Assembly: GCA_964524145.1 (NCBI GenBank) | Contig: CAZGCA010000007.1 | Span: 1-64,000, forward strand | Reading direction: 5' to 3' | Length of the DNA stretch: 64,000 nt | From: CAZGCA01 sp964524145 | Lineage (GTDB): Bacteria > Hydrogenedentota > CAZGCA01 | In this document: piece by piece, positions 6,301 to 14,689 of the stretch | How the letters are laid out: each line of letters begins with the position of its first letter | How positions within the stretch are numbered: position 1 is the first letter of the stretch | Made by a program: the position numbers and the translations under genes | The notes under the pieces: generated by a model | Database searches by the model: none | What the model was told of the DNA's origin: nothing | The model's input: the letters and a program-made list of their open reading frames with translations, nothing else

Positions 6301-8874
6301 TTACTCTTTTGCTTTGTAGAATTCTTCAACCGCAGAGGCCGTGATCTTCCCGAGCGTGATATAGCCCTCGGAGCTTAAGTGGGTTCCATCTTCTCCTTTG
6401 GGCAACTTGCCGGGATAGAGAGTGGTAACGTTGGGGAGCTCTCGACCTGCTCTGTTCTGTGCCATGAAGACGGTTGCTATGAACGGACGGCCTCCCGACT
6501 TACGAACTTCGGGCGAGCCCTGCTCATTCAGGTAGGACAGAACAACTTTGAGCAACTCCTCGTCTTTCACGGGATCTTTGCCTGCCGACTTTTTAGCTTT
6601 GAGCAAGTCCTCGTCATTCATGTAGGACAGAACAACTTTGAGCAACTCCTCGTCTTTCATGTAGGCCGGAACAAATGTCGGCAGGTCCGAGACGCCAAGG
6701 TCTGCGCGCAGGTCTGAGACAAGCTGTTTGAAAGTATCATAATACTCATTCGCGCAATCTTTCTTTGTTCCATCTGCAGCTCCCTGCTTCCAGAAAAAGC
6801 CGCAGAACTCAGGTTGCGAAATTCTCTTTGCTTCCGCAACAGCATTCATCAGATCCTTATACAGCGGCCCCTTTTTCCCATCGTAGGTAAGGTCGGCCCG
6901 TTCAAAAGTCCAGTTTTTCTCGAACCCGCGTATCCCCGTTCCGCCGATCGCGACCTTGATGATGCCTATAGTATCGTCGGGCCAGAAATCGGCAAGCTGA
7001 TGCGCGAATGATACGCCCGGGCCGAACCGGAAGGTTGGCACAAAGTATTCCCACCGTCCGTTCGCCCAGATTCTGATGCGATCATGCTTTTCAGTGTAAG
7101 GTGCCTTCAGTTCGTTCGCCCGTCCGGTGCCTTGCATGTTGGATTGCCCCATTAACACGAAAACGCGAAACTTACCGCTTGTCGGTATCGTCGCTTGGCC
7201 GCCGCCCATGGTGTTGGACTGTTTGAAGCCTGGCGTCGTCCATTTCATTGCATCCTCTTCGGTGAGAGCTGAGCCTGCAACCGCCTGCGAATTACCCTTG
7301 GTTGCACCCTTAGTCAATGATTTGAGTTTTTGAATTATGAAAGCGTAGCGAGATTCATATTCTGCAACGGGCGGCCCGTCTTTATACTCCAGATAACATT
7401 CCATTCCCACATAGTACATAGCTTCCTGAAGCTTGATTCCTAACATGGGATGATGTACCCATGTACCCCAAGGCGTTGTCTCATCAACAGGTTCGTTTGG
7501 CCCTGGATAATAAAGATATATCGGCGGGTCGTCCTTTGTCAGATGAGTGATTGGAGATGCGTCCAACTGTAGAGCTAATTCTTTATCGGAAGGATATTTT
7601 TCTTCACTCGAAGGTTGTACCATCCCTTTTTGTTTACTCAGGTTAAGTGACTCCACTCCGAACCATTCTAAAAACGTCGGACCATGAGAGGTTGTTTGGC
7701 CGCCTCTTGGCGCTAATGCTTGTAGACGCGAAGATTCGCGGAGAACGGGATCTTCATGATCTGGCTGCGCCAGGTCGGGGTGAAAGCCCAGCCACATCAA
7801 CATGTTTCCGCCCGCGGAACCGCCTGTCGCGGCAAACCGGGTTTTGTCCAGGTTATATTTTGCAGCGTTGTATCTCAGGAACTGCAACGCTCGTGCTCCA
7901 TCGTGCAGAATCGCCGGATACAAGGGGTCTTCCCCTTCAAAACGGCTTTTATCACCTTCCTTGAACCGGTAGTTTATAGAAGCGACCGAGATGCCTTCCG
8001 CATGCATCATTTCAACCAGCTCGTCGCTAACCTCTTTTCTTTTGTCTCCACTCCTGTACCCGCCCCCGTGAATACAGACCAACAAAGGGGTCGGTTCATC
8101 TGAGGGAGCCAACCACAGGTCAAGTACGTTTCTGGGATGAGACCCATACGCCACGTCAGCATGCGTTGGAGGGGGCGTTCCGGTGAGGGTTTTGAACTCG
8201 AGAACGAGATTGCCCGTGTTGGCGATGTTCACGGTATGGGTATAGAGCTGCCAGGTATCCTCGGCCTGTAATGAGGTGTCCGCTGTCATGGAGTAGCGTG
8301 TGCCGTCAACGATGAATGTGCATTCGAGCACACCGCCGCCGGAGGTATTCGTGCTATCCAGGGAACGCCCACCGTAGAATGACACCTCAAGGGTTGTCCC
8401 GGCATGGACGATCACGTTGAGATCCTGGTAGATCGTATCCATATTGGACATCAATGCGGACCAATCGCCGTCTGCGGCTGAGGATAAATGCGCTTTGCCC
8501 ACCTCAAATCGACCGGAGCCTGCATCATTCCAGTTTGCGGGGCACGTTCCCCAATTATCCACGATGTTGAGTGGATTCTCAAAGCTTGCGTCAGCCACGG
8601 GGTAAACCTGCACGCCCGACGCAACATTGCTCGATGTTGCCGTGACTTCGCTGACGGCGTCGAGCCAAGGAATATCCTTCTTTTGCACTTTTGGCTGTCG
8701 TTGTTTGCTCTGAAACGCTTTTGCTTCTTGCATGCTCAGCGTTCCGTCTTTGTTAGTATCAGCTTGCGGGTATTGCTTAAGCCAGCCAGCCAACTCTTCT
8801 TCTCTGGTCTGCGCAGAAGCCATTGTTGCGACTAACGCAATACCTACAAAACATATCCACAATTTTTTCATCAT
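6301..8874 (-). CDS. Multidomain esterase: EF-hand, CBM-like, BD-FAE-type hydrolase, SASA/SGNH domain
   Basis: Secreted 857-aa fusion. Order seen: signal peptide (1-21); one EF-hand loop D-T-N-K-D-G-T-L-S (about 39-50); a beta-rich, CBM-like region (about 90-235); an alpha/beta hydrolase with H-G-G-G oxyanion motif (269-272) and G-G-S-A-G-G nucleophile (Ser about 353), close to BD-FAE/esterase-lipase proteins; then a sialate O-acetylesterase-like SGNH domain starting V-L-M-G-Q-S-N-M (Ser about 578) and ending D-G-T-H-L-S-S-E-G-Y. Two unrelated esterase folds in one chain suggest removal of two ester types from one glycan. A 30-codon in-frame duplication lies near the end. AGGAAG precedes an ATGATG start. 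Confidence 0.85.
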   Translation of the reverse strand: MMKKLWICFVGIALVATMASAQTREEELAGWLKQYPQADTNKDGTLSMQEAKAFQSKQRQPKVQKKDIPWLDAVSEVTATSSNVASGVQVYPVADASFENPLNIVDNWGTCPANWNDAGSGRFEVGKAHLSSAADGDWSALMSNMDTIYQDLNVIVHAGTTLEVSFYGGRSLDSTNTSGGGVLECTFIVDGTRYSMTADTSLQAEDTWQLYTHTVNIANTGNLVLEFKTLTGTPPPTHADVAYGSHPRNVLDLWLAPSDEPTPLLVCIHGGGYRSGDKRKEVSDELVEMMHAEGISVASINYRFKEGDKSRFEGEDPLYPAILHDGARALQFLRYNAAKYNLDKTRFAATGGSAGGNMLMWLGFHPDLAQPDHEDPVLRESSRLQALAPRGGQTTSHGPTFLEWFGVESLNLSKQKGMVQPSSEEKYPSDKELALQLDASPITHLTKDDPPIYLYYPGPNEPVDETTPWGTWVHHPMLGIKLQEAMYYVGMECYLEYKDGPPVAEYESRYAFIIQKLKSLTKGATKGNSQAVAGSALTEEDAMKWTTPGFKQSNTMGGGQATIPTSGKFRVFVLMGQSNMQGTGRANELKAPYTEKHDRIRIWANGRWEYFVPTFRFGPGVSFAHQLADFWPDDTIGIIKVAIGGTGIRGFEKNWTFERADLTYDGKKGPLYKDLMNAVAEAKRISQPEFCGFFWKQGAADGTKKDCANEYYDTFKQLVSDLRADLGVSDLPTFVPAYMKDEELLKVVLSYMNDEDLLKAKKSAGKDPVKDEELLKVVLSYLNEQGSPEVRKSGGRPFIATVFMAQNRAGRELPNVTTLYPGKLPKGEDGTHLSSEGYITLGKITASAVEEFYKAKE
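6533..6659 (-). repeat. In-frame partial tandem duplication inside the esterase
   Basis: A segment of about 37 bp at 6533-6569 recurs at 6623-6659, offset exactly 90 bp (30 codons). Both copies encode D-E-E-L-L-K-V-V-L-S-Y, and the linker between them contains a third, weaker copy (D-E-D-L-L-K). Typical SASA domains lack this insert, so it is probably a recent slippage or recombination product. Confidence 0.8.
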
Positions 8875-8923
8875 GCATTCTTCCTGTTTTTGGGGGCAGT
8901 TACGCGGTCGTCCGCCACCTGCT

Positions 8924-9829
8924 TCACTTCTTTTTCGGCATGTCGAGATAGGCCTCGGCGAATAACCGACCTAGCTCCAACAGTCCGGCTGTATTGTAAT
9001 GCCCGTGAGGGTACTTTTCCAAGTCTCTGATAATCACCATCTTGGCATTCGTTATTGCCTGCTGGGCGTCCCACTGCGCCTTGAGCACCCACATGGCTCC
9101 GGCGAGTTTGGGATTAATTTCCGTTGGAACAATATCGCTCAGGTCGTCGGGTAAATCTGCCTCGCTAGGTCGGTGAGAACCATAGAGGAAGGGCATATCT
9201 TCCGCTCCAACCTCCTTGCGTACGCCATCGACCATAGCCTTGAGATTCGGCAGGTATTCTTTCGCTACGTCGACGAATGCCATGTCTCTGGCACCCTGTT
9301 GCCACACAAATCCCATGAGTTCGCAGTCCCGGCTGGCGCAAGCCGCCTTCACCTTATCCGTCAAGGCCTTGAAGAGGTTACCCCTTTCCGCGTTTTTTGT
9401 GCGATCCGCCTGCTCCGCCGTCCAATTCGGATGCCACGCCAACACGCCCGTACCGCCGGCGGCCTGTTTGACGATGCCGATGGTCTCGTTCGGCCAGGCC
9501 TCGGCCATAGCATGCGCGAAGGGAATCTCCGGGCCGAAAGAGAATTCGGTCAGACCAAACTTCTTCATTAGTTTATCGGGGTAGACTTTAAATGGCCGCA
9601 ACGGTTGCCATTTTCCATCTTCGAACATCAATACCCGGTCGTTCCCTTTTCGCATGGCACCGGGCAATTTCGTGCTATCGCCAAAGCCCGCCATATTGGA
9701 TTGGCCGGACATTATAAACACTTTGATTTTCTTGTTCGGCGGTGCCGCCTCCTCCGCGTTCGCCGACACAACCCCAAGAACGCACAATGCGAATGCGAAG
9801 ACCAACGAAATACCCAGCAACCTTTTCAT
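8924..9829 (-). CDS. Secreted SASA-type (SGNH) acetylesterase-like protein
   Basis: A 301-aa secreted protein of the sialate O-acetylesterase-like group, expected to remove acetyl esters from sugars. Signal peptide ends near A-N-A-E-E; the block I motif V-F-I-M-S-G-Q-S-N-M-A-G starts at about 38, F-A-H-A-M-A-E-A-W-P and G-I-V-K-Q-A-A-G-G-T-G follow, and the catalytic His is probably in G-H-Y-N-T-A-G near the C-terminus. It is a single-domain relative of the C-terminal half of the next gene. GAGGAG sets the start. It lies 28 bp downstream of the WbsX-like gene and 49 bp upstream of the fused esterase, one transcription unit. Confidence 0.88.
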   Translation of the reverse strand: MKRLLGISLVFAFALCVLGVVSANAEEAAPPNKKIKVFIMSGQSNMAGFGDSTKLPGAMRKGNDRVLMFEDGKWQPLRPFKVYPDKLMKKFGLTEFSFGPEIPFAHAMAEAWPNETIGIVKQAAGGTGVLAWHPNWTAEQADRTKNAERGNLFKALTDKVKAACASRDCELMGFVWQQGARDMAFVDVAKEYLPNLKAMVDGVRKEVGAEDMPFLYGSHRPSEADLPDDLSDIVPTEINPKLAGAMWVLKAQWDAQQAITNAKMVIIRDLEKYPHGHYNTAGLLELGRLFAEAYLDMPKKK

Positions 9830-9856
9830 GATATGACTCCTCTACGCGCTTAAATT

Positions 9857-9884
9857 TCTATGGTTTACGTACTTCCGGTGACAC
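9857..9884 (-). repeat. 28-bp direct repeat, copy 2
   Basis: Identical to 4589-4616. Here it is the genuine 3' end of the WbsX-like gene, so this copy is probably the source and the other the derived one. Confidence 0.85.
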
Positions 9885-11072
9885 AAAAACGTCTCTTACG
9901 GCTTCGAGATATCCCATACCGAACCGTTCGTCCGGCTCGAGATAGCTGCCCTCGACCCATTCGTTCCAGGCATTAATTGTAATCAGTTTGGGCTGATCCG
10001 GACGAGCGTCGGCGTAGGCTTTGGCCTTAAGCAAATACTTCTTGAACGTTTCAGGATTGACGTTTCCCTCGATAGCTCCCCTTCTCTCCACAAACCTCGC
10101 ATTATTATCCCACCCAATCGACACATGCGGGAAATAGGGCACATCGAATTCTTCGGACCATTTTGGCCAATTGGAAGTGGCCTTGTCCGCCCACACAATA
10201 TAGTCGCCGTCGCCCCGGGCAAGATGGGCGAATTGGTAATTTGTCAGCGAATCGATCTTGAATGTCTTGACGGTATTGGCGGCAGTACCTTTTTCACTGG
10301 CAAAACCGGAGTCATCGATTTTCGGAACACGGCTCCAGTAGATCATCTGCAGATGCAAGCCGGGAAAGCCCGCCTTTTGAACTTCTGCCCGAAAATAATC
10401 CAGCGCCTCGACCGTTTGCTTGACTCCGCCAAGTCCCTTGATCAGGTTATTCATGTCGTAGATCGAAAAGACCGGTTTACCATCGATTTTATAATAGGAG
10501 CCATGACTAAAGTACTTCTTAATCACGCGTGCCACAACGGTTTTGAATGTCGGCAGGTCGACGCTTCCCGGCCAGATGACTTCCAGCTTGTGCGACCGGC
10601 GGATATCCCAGGCGGTCTTGGCATCGTGATTGGCCCACATCAGATAGAACTTCATCTTGTCGACATTCTTCGCCTTGAGCAACCCGTCGTTGAGCGCGCT
10701 TTCGAGGAAGGGCTTGTTCTCAAACCAATACCAGTCAAAGAGCATCACGTTGACACCGTGGCTCGTGGCGGCTGCGATTTTTTTCTCCATCGCCGCCGGA
10801 TCGTTGTCCATCAAATAGCCCCATGCCGGTACGCGCGGCTGCCAATGGCCCTCCCATTTCGGCTTGCAGTTGCGTATGCTTTCCCACTCGCCTTGACTGC
10901 CATCGGGGAAAAATGTCGCCCAGCGCTCATCATAGTGAAGCGAGGGCCAATAAAAAGCAGCAACATCGTATGTATCCGCAGCGGATGCGAAGGGCACTAT
11001 TGCCGCCAGGATGCCGATGATCGCTATGACCACCAGCAACTTGATGAGAGTAAATCCTCGCTTGGCTTTCAT
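9858..11072 (-). CDS. GH99/WbsX-like protein fused to a prepilin-type leader
   Basis: A 404-aa chimera. Residues 1-32 are a prepilin leader, M-K-A-K-R-G then F-T-L-I-K-L-L-V-V-I-A-I-I-G, nearly the same DNA as the three true prepilin genes here, but the conserved Glu5 of the mature pilin is Lys. Without any pilin body it passes into D-T-Y-D-V-A-A-F-Y-W-P-S-L-H-Y, the start of a GH99-like/WbsX domain, which continues with F-D-W-Y-W-F-E-N-K and ends with N-A-W-N-E-W-V-E-G-S-Y-L-E-P-D. Such domains resemble endo-alpha-mannanases of GH71/GH99. The leader probably serves as a membrane anchor or export signal. Start at 11072 (GGGAGA upstream); an in-frame ATG at 11099 is less likely. Confidence 0.82.
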   Translation of the reverse strand: MKAKRGFTLIKLLVVIAIIGILAAIVPFASAADTYDVAAFYWPSLHYDERWATFFPDGSQGEWESIRNCKPKWEGHWQPRVPAWGYLMDNDPAAMEKKIAAATSHGVNVMLFDWYWFENKPFLESALNDGLLKAKNVDKMKFYLMWANHDAKTAWDIRRSHKLEVIWPGSVDLPTFKTVVARVIKKYFSHGSYYKIDGKPVFSIYDMNNLIKGLGGVKQTVEALDYFRAEVQKAGFPGLHLQMIYWSRVPKIDDSGFASEKGTAANTVKTFKIDSLTNYQFAHLARGDGDYIVWADKATSNWPKWSEEFDVPYFPHVSIGWDNNARFVERRGAIEGNVNPETFKKYLLKAKAYADARPDQPKLITINAWNEWVEGSYLEPDERFGMGYLEAVRDVFVSPEVRKP

Positions 11073-11183
11073 TGCTCTCCCGCCTTTCATGCTCCACACC
11101 GTAATTCGGGTGCCGGGATTCAGTTTCCCGACACCCGAATCATATACACGTCAGCGATTCACGTCAACGGCGCCAAAACATCG

Positions 11184-12143
11184 CTAGGGGGTCGCCACCG
11201 ACCACTCCATCGTGTGGCCAGCATTAGAGACCGTGTTGCCCACAGCAGCCACTATATTGGTGATCGGGAATTCGCCGGGGTACTTAACAAACTCCACGTG
11301 ACCGTCCATGTAAAGGACGTTGCACCCGCCCGGGACGTGGTTGAACTTCCCGATCCCGACCGCTATCATCTTCGGCACCATCTCCGTCCCGGTCGCGATC
11401 GCGTCGAACATGACAGGGACTTCGCTCTGTGCCATCGCACTGGCCGCAGGGTTGTTTATGTCGGTGATCATGAACCGCTCGATCCCTTCTCGGAGACGGT
11501 ACAGCGTGTCCCCGTGCCCGCCGGAACCGGTGGGCTGAATGCCAGTCGCGTTTACAAGGCCCTGACCAATCTGTCCCAGAAACCCGCTTGCATCGAATGA
11601 CAGGTCACTGTCCCAGAGGGGCTGAGGATTTTGGACGGCCGCAACCAATAGTCCGATGTAGTCCGAATCGCTCGTCGTCGCCCAGCCCAAGTACGCGTAC
11701 GAGATGAACGACCCAAAAGACCAATAGTCAAAGAGTTGGGCGATGTCGTAAAAGACAGTGCCCGCCCGTGGCACCCTAATGGGCGTGCCGTCCCGCAACG
11801 TATCAATTGCATCGGTCACGTTGCTGGCGACCGCCGAGGATGGACAGAACAGGACGTTTTCGTCCGTCAGGTACTCCGGATACAACCCGACTAGGCTGAG
11901 TACCGCCATAGAATGCAGAGGATTCCCTGGGTAGCGACGGCCACACGTCGGGAACCTGCCGTTCCACTCGTTGTTGTACATCTTGAGCACGATGCCCATC
12001 TGTTTCAGGTTGTTGGCGCAGCTCGCCCTGCGCGCCGCCTCGCGAGCGCGTGCCAGCGCAGGCAGCAGTATCGCCGCAAGTATGCCGATGATCGCGATGA
12101 CCACCAGCAGCTCTATTAGCGTAAATCCCCTTGATTTTTTCAT
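11184..12143 (-). CDS. Type II/IV prepilin-like protein with H-X9-DG motif
   Basis: A 319-aa pseudopilin-like protein. N-terminus M-K-K-S-R-G, then F-T-L-I-E-L-L-V-V-I-A, a standard prepilin peptidase and methylation site with Glu5, followed by a transmembrane helix and A-R-E-A-A-R-R-A-S-C-A-N-N-L-K-Q. The C-terminal region has H-V-P-G-G-C-N-V-L-Y-M-D-G-H, the H-X9-DG signature of the large DUF1559-type group in planctomycete-like bacteria. The exact job of these proteins is unknown; surface display or secretion is assumed. GGGAGGT sets the start. It follows the TetR gene by 158 bp on the same strand and precedes the WbsX-like gene by 111 bp. Confidence 0.9.
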   Translation of the reverse strand: MKKSRGFTLIELLVVIAIIGILAAILLPALARAREAARRASCANNLKQMGIVLKMYNNEWNGRFPTCGRRYPGNPLHSMAVLSLVGLYPEYLTDENVLFCPSSAVASNVTDAIDTLRDGTPIRVPRAGTVFYDIAQLFDYWSFGSFISYAYLGWATTSDSDYIGLLVAAVQNPQPLWDSDLSFDASGFLGQIGQGLVNATGIQPTGSGGHGDTLYRLREGIERFMITDINNPAASAMAQSEVPVMFDAIATGTEMVPKMIAVGIGKFNHVPGGCNVLYMDGHVEFVKYPGEFPITNIVAAVGNTVSNAGHTMEWSVATP

Positions 12144-12301
12144 TTCACGGTTACCTCCCTGCCTGCTGTCTTCAACCTTATAACTTACTTCGCCCGGCCG
12201 GAACAGTCTCTACCGGGTCTGTGAACCACACTTGCCTATCGCACTGCAGAGCACAGTCTGCCTCTTGACCACCTCCCTTCTCTACGCAAGTCGCACCACA
12301 C

Positions 12302-13084
12302 TCAAAACCCCAGGGTGTCTCCCTCTGCCAAGACCTCTTCTATAACCTCCGGTGGAAACACTTCGGTGTAAATCCGCCTCATCGTCTCTCTGTAATCCCA
12401 CTCGGTCGATAGCGGCCGCCAGCCGTACGCATCGAGCAGCGCCTGGCCACACATGCGGACGAGGTGAACATTCTCCGGCGTGCCGCGCCTTCCGCTGGAC
12501 GTAAGGGGCTCAATAAGATCTGTGCCTATGTTGAGAAGGGCGTATCCGCCAAAGACCGACGTCCACAAGCTGAAGGAAAAAGCCTGAGGATTGAGATCCT
12601 CGGGAAGGGTAAGATCACCCGCGGCAACGGCCTCCTCCACAATCAAGCTACCTGCGACAATCATCCTCCTTAGGGTATTCTGGTACAAGTCCAGACGCGC
12701 CTCAGAGGTCTTCGAACTCAGTGTATTCGTCCCGATAAGCATCTCGCACTGAAGATGGTCAAGCAGCACGACCGTCGCTTCGCCATGGGCGATTGCTCGT
12801 TCACGGGGATTGGCGGCGAATTGATCCACCCGTTCGTAAAGCTTCAAGCGTATGAGGGCCGTCTGCACAGCCAGAGCAAGGACGATCTCCTCCTTGCATG
12901 GGAAGTGCTGGTAGACTACCGCCTTTGAGTAGTTGATCGCGTCAGCGATACGGTCCATGGTAAGCTCAGCAAACCCATGCTCCCGCAATAACGACCGGGC
13001 AACGCGAAGGATTTGAGCCTCACGTTCCTGGTACCGCTTCTCCTTGCGCGTCATCAGCTCGGTTGACTGTTCAGAAGAAGCCAT
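12302..13084 (-). CDS. TetR-family transcriptional regulator
   Basis: A 260-aa regulator, longer than most TetR proteins (about 190-220). The N-terminal helix-turn-helix is clear: E-R-E-A-Q-I-L-R-V-A-R-S-L-L, E-H-G-F-A-E-L-T-M-D-R-I-A-D-A, then Y-S-K-A-V-V-Y-Q-H-F-P-C-K-E-E. The rest is the helical ligand-binding part with a C-terminal extension. It heads the long minus-strand run of sulfatases and esterases, so it is the likely local regulator; the inducer is unknown. A candidate operator overlaps its own -10 region at 13134-13155. GTAGGAC lies just before the ATG. Confidence 0.9.
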   Translation of the reverse strand: MASSEQSTELMTRKEKRYQEREAQILRVARSLLREHGFAELTMDRIADAINYSKAVVYQHFPCKEEIVLALAVQTALIRLKLYERVDQFAANPRERAIAHGEATVVLLDHLQCEMLIGTNTLSSKTSEARLDLYQNTLRRMIVAGSLIVEEAVAAGDLTLPEDLNPQAFSFSLWTSVFGGYALLNIGTDLIEPLTSSGRRGTPENVHLVRMCGQALLDAYGWRPLSTEWDYRETMRRIYTEVFPPEVIEEVLAEGDTLGF

Positions 13085-13133
13085 TTGTCCTACCCCAACA
13101 GTGGAAGTGCAACTCCGTCATGACGTGCAGTCC

Positions 13134-13155
13134 GATTATAGCTAATCGTATAATC
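13134..13155 (-). promoter_or_regulatory. Candidate TetR operator overlapping a -10 box
   Basis: A perfect 6-bp inverted repeat, GATTAT-N10-ATAATC, about 50 bp upstream of the TetR start. On the minus strand the proximal arm includes TATAAT (13140-13135), a consensus -10; the -35 is poor. A dimeric repressor here would block its own promoter, as is usual for TetR genes. The assignment is inference. Confidence 0.45.
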
Positions 13156-13219
13156 CCAACGAAGCGTAGTGTAGCACGGACGTGGCGTTTTGTCAAGGCC
13201 TAATTTTGAGAGTACAAAG

Positions 13220-13243
13220 CTAATCCCAATACTGTTCACTTAA
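13220..13243 (+). repeat. IS terminal inverted repeat, left
   Basis: Reads CTAATCCCAATACTG, then TTCACTTAA; pairs with 14666-14689 in inverse orientation with two mismatches. Confidence 0.85.
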
Positions 13244-13398
13244 CTATCCTGAGGTGGTTGCGGATGTCGATGCGCTTGGGTGTTAGCTTGTTTTGTGATC
13301 GGATGGGATAGTTGCTCATCTTGCGTTTAACTCCTCGTGGGTTTCGTCTGCCGCGGCTCGATACCACACGCTCTTCGAGGATCTCGTCGAGAACGGAT

Positions 13399-14619
13399 TC
13401 ATGAAACGCTTTCCTGTCCTGAGGGGGGAATAGCGACGAAATGAGGCAGTTTGCGTCGCACTACGCGCAGGGCGTGAATGAAAGAGAGTTTGTCAGGGTC
13501 GACGTCGTCCTTGAGTGCGGCCTGGTGCATGAGTCCGCGTATGGCAAAGTGTGCCATCATGAACCCGTAGAACTCCTGCTTTACGAGCTCGGGGGTTTTG
13601 CTGCGCAACACGATGCGGGAGTCTCGCAGGTGTGTTTTGAGTTCATCGAACGCGCCCTCTATCTCCCACCGTTCGTGGTACAACGCAGCCAGTTCCTGAG
13701 CAGGTGCTTGGGCAGGGGCCAAGATGGTGGTGATGAGGCGATAGAGTTGTTCAGAGTCGGAGACGTCTTGTAACCTGTACTCGATGACCCGCACCACCAC
13801 CGCGTTGGTGTCCCTGCGCCGGTCCTTCCACGAAGGGTATATCCGGCTGAGATATGAACCGTCCGGCAATCGCTTCTCGCAGGGCAACAAAAGGTTGTTC
13901 TTCACTCTCCACAAAAGCTCTGCTCCAGTGCCATGGGCTTGCTGCCACAGCTTGAAACTGAAGAAGTTGCGATCGGCAATGCACAACATGCCCCTGCGCA
14001 GATGCGGGATGACCTGCTTGGCAAGCGTAATCTCACCCGTGTGATAGCCACCCAACGCCGTCCCAAACAACACATGGGTCCCACTCTCCACCAACGACAC
14101 AAACCGCACTTGCGGGTACGCACTCTTTCCTCGGCTCGCTCCCGGTCGCCCAAAGCTCTCCCTGTTTCCCTCGGTGTTGGGGACGTCCATCGTGCTGCCG
14201 TCCATGCTCACCACATGCCAACGCCGATACCATGCCCCTTTCGTACCCTTCACAGCCACCGGCCTGACCACCTCATCATGAAGCTCTTTGACCGCGTCGT
14301 ACCCCAGTCGAGTTCGCGCCTGCGAAATCGCCGACCTCCCTGCCACGTGTACCCTCTCCTCCGGCCCCTTCAACCACTGAAGCCCTTCCAGCAGGCACCG
14401 AAGCACCTCCCGGCAAGACGCCCGCATGTACAGCGCCATCGCTATCACATAATACACCATCACATGCGCCGGCAAATCGCGTTGACGCCGACTGCTCTTG
14501 CCTCCCCTCTCAAGCACTTCCTTCACTTTGCCCACCGGAAACGTCTTCGCGATCACGCCCAGACTGATGTAATCGGTCACGCGCACACCTTTAGGAAGCT
14601 CTGCAACTCTTCGTGCCAT
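13399..14619 (-). CDS. IS4-family transposase
   Basis: A 406-aa DDE transposase. The N-terminal IS4 domain is seen (I-A-K-T-F-P-V-G-K-V, then R-Q-R-D-L-P-A-H-V-M-V-Y-Y-V-I-A-M-A-L-Y). Catalytic Asp residues are probably in V-S-M-D-G-S-T-M-D-V-P and C-I-A-D-R-N-F-F-S-F, and the family Y-(2)-R-(3)-E-(6)-K signature is intact in Y-H-E-R-W-E-I-E-G-A-F-D-E-L-K. Full length with no stop or frameshift, so the element may still be active. GGAGGG lies 7 nt before the start. Confidence 0.95.
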   Translation of the reverse strand: MARRVAELPKGVRVTDYISLGVIAKTFPVGKVKEVLERGGKSSRRQRDLPAHVMVYYVIAMALYMRASCREVLRCLLEGLQWLKGPEERVHVAGRSAISQARTRLGYDAVKELHDEVVRPVAVKGTKGAWYRRWHVVSMDGSTMDVPNTEGNRESFGRPGASRGKSAYPQVRFVSLVESGTHVLFGTALGGYHTGEITLAKQVIPHLRRGMLCIADRNFFSFKLWQQAHGTGAELLWRVKNNLLLPCEKRLPDGSYLSRIYPSWKDRRRDTNAVVVRVIEYRLQDVSDSEQLYRLITTILAPAQAPAQELAALYHERWEIEGAFDELKTHLRDSRIVLRSKTPELVKQEFYGFMMAHFAIRGLMHQAALKDDVDPDKLSFIHALRVVRRKLPHFVAIPPSGQESVS

Positions 14620-14665
14620 CTGCGCACCCTCCTTTCGCGAAATAAGTATAGCACAGATGACACCC

Positions 14666-14689
14666 TTAAGTAAACAGTATTGGGGTTAG
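14666..14689 (-). repeat. IS terminal inverted repeat, right
   Basis: Inverse partner of 13220-13243; see that entry. Confidence 0.85.

Larger units (their letters stand above)
13220..14689. mobile_element. Complete IS4-family insertion sequence
   Basis: About 1.47 kb bounded by inverted repeats: 13220-13243 and 14666-14689 match at 22 of 24 positions (core CCCAATACTGTT, then ACTTAA). It holds one transposase gene on the minus strand plus about 155 bp of non-coding sequence on the left. I could not find a clear target duplication in the flanks, so the insertion may be old or the exact ends off by a few bases. It landed 65 bp upstream of the TetR promoter and beside degraded genes. Confidence 0.85.

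Noticed and set aside
10125..11600. A 491-codon plus-strand ORF across the prepilin genes
   Set aside because: Antisense shadow of two convincing minus-strand genes.
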